This document shows, one piece after another, positions 1 through 6,667 of a stretch of DNA of 64,000 nucleotides. The first letter of the stretch is position 1. Each line of letters begins with the position of its first letter. Under the pieces are notes generated by a model, which saw only the letters and a program-made list of their open reading frames with translations, made no database searches and was not told the DNA's origin. A program made the translations under genes and the position numbers. This DNA is from Glutamicibacter sp. JL.03c (GTDB taxonomy: Bacteria > Actinomycetota > Actinomycetes > Actinomycetales > Micrococcaceae): positions 2,604,001-2,668,000 of the forward strand of contig NZ_CP107575.1 in NCBI RefSeq assembly GCF_025854375.1. The letters run 5' to 3'.

Positions 1-357
1 AGGAACGGTGATCACTGCGTCGGTGACCTTTTCGCCCAGGTAGGCCTCGGCGTCGTTCTTCAGCTTCATCAGGGTACGTGCGGAGATTTCCTGCGCGGTG
101 TACTTCTTGTCGTCAACGTTGATGGTCCAGTCGGTGCCCATGTGGCGCTTGACCGACGAGATGGTGCGGTCGATGTTGTTGACGGCCTGGCGCTTGGCGA
201 TGTCGCCAACCAGAACTTCGCCGCTCTTCGAGAAAGCAACGATCGACGGGGTAGTACGGTTGCCTTCCGCGTTTGCGATAACGGTTGGCTCACCACCTTC
301 GAGCACGGAAACTACGGAGTTGGTGGTTCCTAGGTCGATACCTACGGCACGCGACAT
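1..357 (-). CDS. dnaK: Chaperone DnaK (Hsp70), N-terminal part, runs off the window
   Basis: The first 119 codons of an Hsp70 chaperone, cut by the window edge. The ATPase phosphate-binding signature GIDLGTTNS lies at about residues 6-14. The conserved stretches [19 protein letters not shown] and the VTDAVITVP segment follow in the order expected of the nucleotide-binding domain. The ATG is preceded by AAGGAGAG at 363-370 (minus strand), which fixes the start. DnaK folds cytosolic client proteins with GrpE and DnaJ. In actinobacteria the order dnaK-grpE-dnaJ-hspR is usual, and those genes would lie to the left of this window. Two HAIR boxes upstream indicate HspR repression. Confidence 0.97.
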   Translation of the reverse strand, partial: MSRAVGIDLGTTNSVVSVLEGGEPTVIANAEGNRTTPSIVAFSKSGEVLVGDIAKRQAVNNIDRTISSVKRHMGTDWTINVDDKKYTAQEISARTLMKLKNDAEAYLGEKVTDAVITVP

Positions 358-411
358 AATGGCTCTCCTTTGCCTTGGTTGAAAGTGCTAACGCTGAGGA
401 TTCTTATCCCC

Positions 412-432
412 TTTGAGCGTTCTGGACTCAAG
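412..432 (-). promoter_or_regulatory. HAIR element 1 (HspR operator)
   Basis: TTTGAGC, 7 bases, then ACTCAAG, compared with the HAIR consensus CTTGAGT-N7-ACTCAAG. One half-site is perfect and the other matches 5 of 7. It overlaps the proposed -10 region of dnaK. Confidence 0.75.
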
Positions 433-458
433 TTTACTCGGCCGCATTCGACTGTCAA
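431..458 (-). promoter_or_regulatory. Candidate dnaK promoter
   Basis: On the minus strand TTGACA (453-458) and TAAACT (431-436) are separated by 16 bases, a good sigma-70 type arrangement about 75 bases upstream of the dnaK ATG. The -10 overlaps the proximal HAIR box, as expected for HspR repression. No start site was mapped. Confidence 0.6.
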
Positions 459-463
459 ATTAA

Positions 464-484
464 CTTGAGCCAACCTCACTCAAC
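464..484 (-). promoter_or_regulatory. HAIR element 2 (HspR operator)
   Basis: CTTGAGC, 7 bases, then ACTCAAC. Each half matches 6 of 7 positions of the HAIR consensus. It sits just upstream of the -35 of the dnaK promoter, so two HspR sites bracket the promoter. Confidence 0.75.
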
Positions 485-521
485 TTTGCGTTCTGCCTTC
501 TTCAACGGACAAAGTGCAAGA

Positions 522-878
522 ATGATTCCCATGACAACAAGGAATTTCCAGTCACAGGTCAACAGACGTCCTGCGCTACCCAAGAAGCGGTCGTTCAACG
601 AGCTATCCCGTGGCACCCAAGCCGCTGTCGTCGTCTTTGGAATTCTGGAGCTGACCTTGATGATTGCAGCGTTAAGGGATCTTAGTAAGCGTCCAGGGGC
701 ATTGGTCCGAGGACCGAAACCGCTCTGGGCCGTGATCTCTTGCCTCAACATCCTCGGCTCGATTTCCTACTTCACCGTCGGCCGTCGCAAGCAGGTTTCC
801 CGTCGATTTCGAGCCAAAAAAACAACCCACCCTCGCCAATACGAGAGTGGGTTGTTCGCTATGAGCGTGGCCTGCTAG
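522..878 (+). CDS. Small membrane protein with a PLDc_N-type domain
   Basis: About 118 residues. The centre, from LSRGTQAAVVVF through ALRDLSKRP to KPLWAVISCLNILGSISYFTVGRR, carries the pattern of the PLDc_N membrane domain: two transmembrane helices, a conserved D-L-R/K-P stretch between them, then a K-LW and a G-YF-GRR signature. This domain is the N-terminal module of cardiolipin synthases but also occurs alone in actinobacteria. The start is uncertain; ATG at 522 or 531 avoids the HAIR box. The last 20 or so residues are encoded by the terminator of the convergent pullulanase gene, so they are probably not conserved. Specific function unknown. Confidence 0.7.
   Translation: MIPMTTRNFQSQVNRRPALPKKRSFNELSRGTQAAVVVFGILELTLMIAALRDLSKRPGALVRGPKPLWAVISCLNILGSISYFTVGRRKQVSRRFRAKKTTHPRQYESGLFAMSVAC
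821..856 (-). terminator. Rho-independent terminator of the pullulanase gene
   Basis: A 15-bp imperfect inverted repeat, arms 821-835 and 842-856, with a six-base loop. On the minus strand it is followed by a T-rich run (complement of aaaaaa at 815-822). It lies inside the C-terminal codons of the plus-strand PLDc_N gene. Confidence 0.8.
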
Positions 879-3800
879 TTCTCTGCCGCCACGAGAACGG
901 CTGCGGTCCGCGCTGGGATCGTCAGCGTGCCGGAAGCGCTGTCGAAGGACGTGGATTTCACCCGCTCATCACTGCCCTCTTCCAAAGCTTTAGCCAGGGC
1001 ATAGTCGTGCCCGGCCAGCTCCGCGACGGTTTGCGAGTGATCCTCCGGCGAAGCATTGAAGACCACCAGGGCTCCGTCATGCTCGCTGTCGGCGTCTGCA
1101 CACACCGTGTCATCAATGTGCATCACGATGATTCCCGGCTGGGCGCTTGGGCCGCTCAGCGGGAAGCTCACTTTCTGCTCGATCAGGTCAGCCGAGCCCA
1201 ACCTCAGCAGTCCGACTTCCCGGCGGGTGCGCAGCAGGTCAAGCGCTGCGCCTTCAGCCTGGGACATCGCCTGGGCATCTGGCTTCAGCTCGGGATCTTC
1301 CAGCAATGGAGCCATCAAATCCCATTTCTCCCCATTCTCGGCCTTCGGCGGTAGACCGGATCCGAAGGTATTCACCTGGCCGGAGAAATCGATCCGGTTA
1401 AACCAGTCCCCCGAGTTATAGCTGTTGCGATCCACGGATATTGACCGCAGCAATTCGGTCCCGGCATGCCAGAAGGGAACAGCCTGCGAGTACATGACCG
1501 TGGCCTGCGACAGCGTATTCATCCGCACCCGGTCGTCCATCGACGTATCGCGGGGCAGCTTGAATACGGTCAGGTCATAAAGCGTCTCGTTATCGTGCGC
1601 ATCAACATAGTTGATCACCTCGCCAGGCTGCGAAGCGTACCCTGCAGCAGCGCCGCGGTAGTCCATTTCATCGCCGCGTTGCACCGTGCCAGCCGACGTC
1701 AGGAACTGGTAATCAGCCAGGTTGCCCGCCAAGCCCAGGCGCACGAGATCGGTTTCGTGGCCCAGATCTTTCAGTGCTTCCTCGGTGCTCCCGTTGACGT
1801 CGTTGCCGTTGGGATCTGTCCCCAAACCGGTGCCGAATCCTTGCCGGAAGGTGGAGGATGATTCCACCGGGCTGCCACCGTGGACCGCATCACGCAGCCG
1901 ATCATTGAAGGTGCCGATTCCGGTGCCGTTCAATTGGCCTTGGGTCGCTTGGTAGAAGCGGGCATTGTCCGCGACTTCCCCGAAGTTCCACCCCTCGCCG
2001 TAGAGGTAAATGGACTTGCCATCGACCCCATCACGCCTTGGCGTCAGTTCATCCAAAGCTTCACGTGCCGCTTCCATGGTTTCGCGTGAGTGGTGCCCCA
2101 TGAGAACGAATCGGAAACCGTCAACCTTGTAGTCCTTGGCCCAGACCACTAGCGAATCAACCATCAGCTTCTGTGCCGCAACATGCTCGGTCGCCAGATT
2201 CTGGCAGCAGGTGGAAGTCTCGACCCTGCCCGTGGCATCCAGCCGGTGATAATAGCCGGGAACGATCTGATCCAGCACGCTTTGATCCGACTGCCCGGAG
2301 GCGGCAGTGTGGTTGAAGACCTGGTCCAGGACGACTTCCAGACCCATGCCGTGCAGTGAACCAACCATGCCGCGGAACTCTTCTACGCGCTGCGCACCTT
2401 CGGGGTTCGTGGCATAGGAGCCTTCCGGCGCCATGAAGTGGAATGGGTCGTAGCCCCAGTTGAATCCATCTTCGTCAGCATGGGCGTTCACGCATTCTTG
2501 CTGCTTGGATGAGGCGGCAGGCAGTGATTCCAGCTCGCAGCCGGTTTCGACCCGCTGGTTTTCATCCTCTTCTATGCTTGCAATATCAAAAGTCGGCAAC
2601 AGGTGGACTGTCGTCAATCCCGCTTCGGAGAGCTCCTTCAGCTGCTTGCTGCCGGCACCGTCTGCGCCAAAGGCCCCGTAGCGCCCGCGCTGGTCTTGTG
2701 GCACCGTGGAGTCAGAGATGGAGAAGTCGCGGATCTGCAGTTCGTAGATGCTGCGGTCCACATCTTTTTGGACATCCTTTGCCTGCGCCTTGCGCCACAG
2801 CTTAGGTTGGTGCTTGGGGTCTTCCAGGTTGACCGCCACCGATTGAGCAGAGTTGGTGGTCAGCGCTACGGAATAGGGGTCGGTGACGATATTTGTTTCA
2901 ATCTTGCCGGTTTCAGGCACAAACACCTGGACTTCCCAGCGGTATTTCGCCTCGGTGAATTGCGGCTTGCCTTTGGCGGTCCACACGCCATTGGCCTTGT
3001 CGTAATTGGCGGCATGCCGTGAAGTCTTCTGATTTTCATCAGAAACCAGAAGCGTTGCTTGACGCGCAGTGGGGGCCCAGAGCCTGAATGTCGGGGCCTT
3101 TCCGGTGAAGCTCACCCCGAGCTTGACCTTCTCAAGCCCTCGGCTGTAGAGCTCGTCAATCACGCCTGGGATTTGCACTCCGGTGAAGGCGGTTAGCTTC
3201 GTGGCTTCACCCTGGTCTTCGAAGCGCGCCAGCGCCAGCTGCGAGCGCAGGGCAGCCGTGGTTTCTTCGCGCGTCAGCTCAGCTCGCACCGTGTGGTAAT
3301 TGGCCAGATGGGGGAACTTCTTCTTTTGCTGTTCAGTGAGCCCGCCAATGTTCGGCTTGAGTTCTATCGGCCTGGCCCCGGAGATCTCTTCGCCATCCAA
3401 GCTCAGGCCAGCATCATCGGAGGCATAAAGCGCGTAGCGCTCTCCCCTGCCCAGGTCCCGGGGCAAGGCGATGGTATCGGCGGAGATCCATTGCGCTTGG
3501 CTTTGCCCGACTCCGGCGATGGAGTCGCTGGTGCCCGCAACCTGGACGATGCGCGTTGCCGAGTCGTAGGTGAATTCCACCTGGTCGCCGGAATTGACCG
3601 AGAGGTTGTAGTTAGCGCCTCCGGCTTTGCCATCTACGCCATAGTTTTCGTCCCACCCGCCGTCGTGGGCGACTTTGAACTCGTAGCTGCCAGTTGGTAG
3701 CTGGTCCGTGGTGAATTCACAGGTGCCGTCCCCATCGGCGTCGCCCATCATGGTGGACTCGCAGCTTGGGTCCCATTCGCCGGGACACCCCAACTCGTCC

Positions 3801-4003
3801 TGGAAGTTGCCAACGAGTGTGACCGCTATTTCCTCGGCAGATGCGGGGGTCGCTACCAGTGGAGCCATTGGCGCCAGGATCAACATGGGAGTAGCGGCCA
3901 GAGACGTCAGCCAACGACGCCAACTGCGCCCTGGGTAATCGGGAGGTGGATATTGTTTGCACGCAGAGGACGCAGCGTTGTAGCTGTTCAAGAAATGCTC
4001 CAT
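875..4003 (-). CDS. pulA: Secreted type I pullulanase (GH13), catalytic nucleophile replaced
   Basis: 1042 residues. Pullulanases cleave alpha-1,6 branches of pullulan and starch. A long N-region ends in a hydrophobic stretch and ATPASA-EE, a plausible signal peptidase site near residue 57. An X25-like starch-binding-type domain follows (about 60-155), then a CBM48 region beginning PTFRLWAPTA, then the GH13 barrel with the pullulanase signature NWGYDPFHF, and region I DQVFNHT. The acid/base YGEGW (Glu670) and region IV DAHDNE (Asp804) are intact. Region II reads DGFRFVLMGHH: Val633 (codon GTT at 2105-2107) stands where the family has the nucleophile Asp. As written the enzyme should be inactive, or this is a point mutation or sequencing error. 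Two LacI-type operators lie upstream. Confidence 0.92.
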   Translation of the reverse strand: MEHFLNSYNAASSACKQYPPPDYPGRSWRRWLTSLAATPMLILAPMAPLVATPASAEEIAVTLVGNFQDELGCPGEWDPSCESTMMGDADGDGTCEFTTDQLPTGSYEFKVAHDGGWDENYGVDGKAGGANYNLSVNSGDQVEFTYDSATRIVQVAGTSDSIAGVGQSQAQWISADTIALPRDLGRGERYALYASDDAGLSLDGEEISGARPIELKPNIGGLTEQQKKKFPHLANYHTVRAELTREETTAALRSQLALARFEDQGEATKLTAFTGVQIPGVIDELYSRGLEKVKLGVSFTGKAPTFRLWAPTARQATLLVSDENQKTSRHAANYDKANGVWTAKGKPQFTEAKYRWEVQVFVPETGKIETNIVTDPYSVALTTNSAQSVAVNLEDPKHQPKLWRKAQAKDVQKDVDRSIYELQIRDFSISDSTVPQDQRGRYGAFGADGAGSKQLKELSEAGLTTVHLLPTFDIASIEEDENQRVETGCELESLPAASSKQQECVNAHADEDGFNWGYDPFHFMAPEGSYATNPEGAQRVEEFRGMVGSLHGMGLEVVLDQVFNHTAASGQSDQSVLDQIVPGYYHRLDATGRVETSTCCQNLATEHVAAQKLMVDSLVVWAKDYKVDGFRFVLMGHHSRETMEAAREALDELTPRRDGVDGKSIYLYGEGWNFGEVADNARFYQATQGQLNGTGIGTFNDRLRDAVHGGSPVESSSTFRQGFGTGLGTDPNGNDVNGSTEEALKDLGHETDLVRLGLAGNLADYQFLTSAGTVQRGDEMDYRGAAAGYASQPGEVINYVDAHDNETLYDLTVFKLPRDTSMDDRVRMNTLSQATVMYSQAVPFWHAGTELLRSISVDRNSYNSGDWFNRIDFSGQVNTFGSGLPPKAENGEKWDLMAPLLEDPELKPDAQAMSQAEGAALDLLRTRREVGLLRLGSADLIEQKVSFPLSGPSAQPGIIVMHIDDTVCADADSEHDGALVVFNASPEDHSQTVAELAGHDYALAKALEEGSDERVKSTSFDSASGTLTIPARTAAVLVAAEN

Positions 4004-4085
4004 TGAGTTCGAGGATGCTGATGACGGGCCAGGATAAGTTGCACGTCAGTGATCCAAACCACATTACTCAGCGCATTCCATCAAG

Positions 4086-4099
4086 TGCAAGCGTTTCCA
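4086..4099 (-). promoter_or_regulatory. LacI/GalR-family operator upstream of pulA (proximal)
   Basis: TGCAAGCGTTTCCA matches the degenerate LacI-family palindrome TGNAANCGNTTNCA at all fixed positions. It lies about 83 bases upstream of the pulA start. A maltodextrin-responsive LacI regulator is a reasonable guess; none is encoded in this window. Confidence 0.65.
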
Positions 4100-4161
4100 A
4101 CATTTACATTTTCTTGAGGACAACTTTCCAATATTTACAGAAATACTGGGTATTTAAGATT

Positions 4162-4175
4162 AGTAAGCGTTTGCA
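4162..4175 (-). promoter_or_regulatory. LacI/GalR-family operator upstream of pulA (distal)
   Basis: AGTAAGCGTTTGCA matches TGNAANCGNTTNCA at all but the first position. Its centre is 76 bases from the proximal operator. Two similar sites at this distance fit repression with looping across the pulA promoter. Confidence 0.6.
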
Positions 4176-4307
4176 GTACCAGAGCGAACTGGACGTATCC
4201 GCAGCATCACAGCGCTTGCCAGAAAGAGGCCCCTCCAAGCCATTGGCGCCGCCTTGTTCGGGGGTTGCCTGAGAGCTTTGGCTTCGGTATCCCACAACAA
4301 TTTCGGT

Positions 4308-4523
4308 AGCACCCCGCCAAACCTCATTGTTGCTGCGCCGCGCGATCCAGTTGTGTTCATTTATCGCCTCACTCGGCGGCATGCAATCGTTGTCTCCCCA
4401 GAGTTCTACGGACACGTAGTGAAAGCAGTGGAAGATCAAGCGGATATTCGCGCCTCGGCATCCGCACGAGAGGAAACCGATCACGTTTCCCACAAGGTTC
4501 TGTCCGCAGAATTCAGCGACTGA
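4308..4523 (+). pseudogene. Remnant of a Phd/YefM-type antitoxin gene
   Basis: The translation contains VSPEFYGHVVKAVEDQADI followed by R-A-S-A-S-A-R-E-E and VSHKVLSAEF. This closely resembles the C-terminal half of actinobacterial Phd/YefM antitoxins, where SPEFYE-VL-ALEDQADIRA and VSHEELKAEL are typical. The preceding NLIVAAPRDPVVFIYRLTRRHA looks like a degraded form of the N-terminal DNA-binding part. No proper start or ribosome site is visible, and no RelE/ParE toxin frame follows. I infer a decayed toxin-antitoxin locus. It could also be a short expressed protein. Confidence 0.5.
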
Positions 4524-4774
4524 TCCGAACCCCTACGTCGCTTCAGAGGTGAAAACGTTCCGTTAGCTCGATCACGATGCACTAACCCGGCTCGCCTTCG
4601 ACGGAGGCCGGGACGAATCCAACACCACGAATTAATGGTGGCGTTGTTTGCCGCACATGCGATGCGACTTCATGCGTGCAGATTAGAACCCTCCCCAGCC
4701 GGCGAGCCCAGAGGTCAGATTGAAAATCGAAAGTCCCCTGATCGCTGGGCCATTGACTACACCCATCAACGGCA

Positions 4775-4809
4775 GAAGCCCTGAATAGCCTAGGGCTGCA
4801 CAGGGCTTC
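4775..4809 (-). terminator. Hairpin downstream of the DEAD-box helicase gene
   Basis: GAAGCCCTG (4775-4783) pairs perfectly with CAGGGCTTC (4801-4809) around a 17-base loop, 18 bases after the helicase stop codon. There is no strong T run, so termination efficiency is uncertain. Confidence 0.5.
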
Positions 4810-4826
4810 TACTTGATATCGAGTTT

Positions 4827-6374
4827 TTAGCGACCGCTAGTTGACGGGCTAGATGCACGACGCGGGCCACGAGAGCGGGAGCCCGCAGCCGAACCTGTGT
4901 TGCGTCCACCCGAACGGGCCGAGCGCGACGAGTTCGACGGGCGCTCGCTATTCGCGCCACGAGTCGAGCGGCTTGGGCGCTCCCCGTTGGAGTTGCGCGC
5001 TTCGCGAGCTGGACGTTCCGACCGGTTTGGAGCGCTAGCGCGATCCGAACTGCGGCGTTCACCGCCACGAGCCTGGCCTTCGGCTGCAGGCTTGCCGCCG
5101 CGTGCATGGCGTCCTCCGTTGCGGCCACCGCGTGCGTTGGAAGATTCGCCAGCAGGCTTCTTCTTGGCCGGGTTGCGCTTCTGCTGCACCGGAGCAACGT
5201 AAGGAACGTGCTCGGCAACTTCGCCAACAACCGCGGCAACCACAGGCGAGTCGAGGGTGACCTTTTCAAAAGGAACCTTGAGGCCTGCCTGTTTCAGCAG
5301 CGAGGCGACGTCGCCCTGCTGGTCGGGGGTGCAGATGGTCACGACGGTGCCATCCGAGCCCGCGCGGGCGGTACGACCCGAGCGGTGGGTGTAGGCCTTG
5401 TGCTCTGCTGGTGGATCAATGTGGACGACCAGTTCCACGCCATCAACGTGCACGCCACGAGCGGCAACGTCGGTCGCGACAAGGACCTTCGCTTCGCCTG
5501 AGGCAAAAGCCGCGAGGTTGCGGTCACGGGCATTTTGCGAGAGGTTGCCGTGCAGGTCTACTGCTGGAACGCCGGCCTTGGACAGGGTGACGGCCATCTT
5601 CTTCGCGTGATGCTTGGTGCGCATGAACATGATGCGGCGGGCAGTGCCCTGGGCCAGGACTCGAATGAGCTCTTTCTTGTCATCGCTGGGAACCACGAAG
5701 ACATGGTGTTCCATGGTATTCACTGCCGCTTCCGGTGCATCCACCGAGTGGACGGTCGGGTTGCTCAGGTAGCGCTTGACCACCTTGTCGACACCGTTAT
5801 CCAAGGTCGCGGAGAACAGCATGTGCTGGATGCCGGTTGGCATGCGGTCCATGATGCGGCGAACGACTGGCAGGAAGCCCATGTCGGCCATGTGGTCCGC
5901 TTCGTCCAGCACGGAGATCTCCAGCTGGGACAGATCAACGATTTTCTGCTTGATGAGGTCGTCAAGGCGGCCAGGGCAGGCGATGACGATGTCAACGCCG
6001 TCGTTCATGGCCTTTTCCTGGCGGCTCTGAGCGACGCCGCCGTAGATGACCGTGGTGCGCAGGCTGCTGGCCTTGGCCAATGGGTCAACGGTCTTGGCGA
6101 TCTGGGTGGCCAATTCGCGGGTTGGCGCCATGATCAGCGCGCGAGGGAAACGCGCCTTGCGACGCTGGGGACGCTGAGCCAAACGAGCAACCAGTGGCAG
6201 CGAGAATGCCAGGGTCTTGCCGGAACCGGTCTGTCCGCGTCCGAGGACATCGCCACCAGCCAAGGTTGATGGCAAGGTGGCTTCCTGGATCGGGAAGGGG
6301 GTTTCGATTCCGCTCTCGGAAAGGACGTTCGCGAGGTTTCCAGGCACGCCGAGGGCGCCAAAAGTTACGGACAT
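4827..6374 (-). CDS. DEAD-box ATP-dependent RNA helicase
   Basis: About 515 residues. The Q motif (F, GIETPFPIQ) and Walker A GRGQTGSGKT are followed by PTRELA, the motif II box written DEAD (VLDEADHM), SAT, and in the second RecA domain RTKHHA, DVAARG and HRSGRTARAG. The last 130 residues are rich in Arg, Gly, Ser and Asn, a flexible basic tail common in actinobacterial RhlE/CsdA-like helicases that aids RNA binding. Likely role: RNA remodelling in ribosome assembly or cold adaptation. The start is placed at the ATG of MSVTFGALGV, because the upstream 25 codons do not resemble the family. Confidence 0.93.
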   Translation of the reverse strand: MSVTFGALGVPGNLANVLSESGIETPFPIQEATLPSTLAGGDVLGRGQTGSGKTLAFSLPLVARLAQRPQRRKARFPRALIMAPTRELATQIAKTVDPLAKASSLRTTVIYGGVAQSRQEKAMNDGVDIVIACPGRLDDLIKQKIVDLSQLEISVLDEADHMADMGFLPVVRRIMDRMPTGIQHMLFSATLDNGVDKVVKRYLSNPTVHSVDAPEAAVNTMEHHVFVVPSDDKKELIRVLAQGTARRIMFMRTKHHAKKMAVTLSKAGVPAVDLHGNLSQNARDRNLAAFASGEAKVLVATDVAARGVHVDGVELVVHIDPPAEHKAYTHRSGRTARAGSDGTVVTICTPDQQGDVASLLKQAGLKVPFEKVTLDSPVVAAVVGEVAEHVPYVAPVQQKRNPAKKKPAGESSNARGGRNGGRHARGGKPAAEGQARGGERRSSDRASAPNRSERPAREARNSNGERPSRSTRGANSERPSNSSRSARSGGRNTGSAAGSRSRGPRRASSPSTSGR

Positions 6375-6667
6375 ATTCAAGCTTTCTCTCTGATTCGCAC
6401 GCCCTAAGCCAAGGCGCTGGGTCTCGCCGAGCCAGGAGGAAGTCCGCACCGCGCAAGGCCTGCATTGCGGCCTGCAACCACCGGTGGATCTGAACGGAAT
6501 CGTTTCCGGGAATCAACTGGAGGGGAAATCTAAACTGTCGACGCATGCAACTGGTCATTTCCGGAGTTGCACAAGTATCTACTGTACATGCCCGACGTCG
6601 GCAGTGCTGCGGCTATCCCCGATTTGGCCTTGATCAACCGGAGATTTTCGCCACTTTGGCATTGTCT

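Larger units (their letters stand above)
4004..4826. other. Intergenic region between pulA and the DEAD-box gene
   Basis: About 820 bases without an intact gene. It holds the pulA promoter region with two LacI-type operators, the antitoxin remnant at 4308-4523, and two hairpins further right (arms near 4586 and 4611; and 4620-4628 with 4638-4646). Base composition is less GC-rich near 4100-4180, as expected for a promoter. Confidence 0.6.

Noticed and set aside
740-1354. Long plus-strand open frame opposite the pullulanase gene
   Set aside because: It lies antisense to a clear GH13 gene and contains no recognisable motif; a shadow frame of GC-rich coding DNA.
4104-4493. 129-codon minus-strand frame between pulA and the helicase gene
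   Set aside because: Cysteine-rich, no domain, no ribosome site, and it runs through the pulA promoter operators and the antitoxin remnant.
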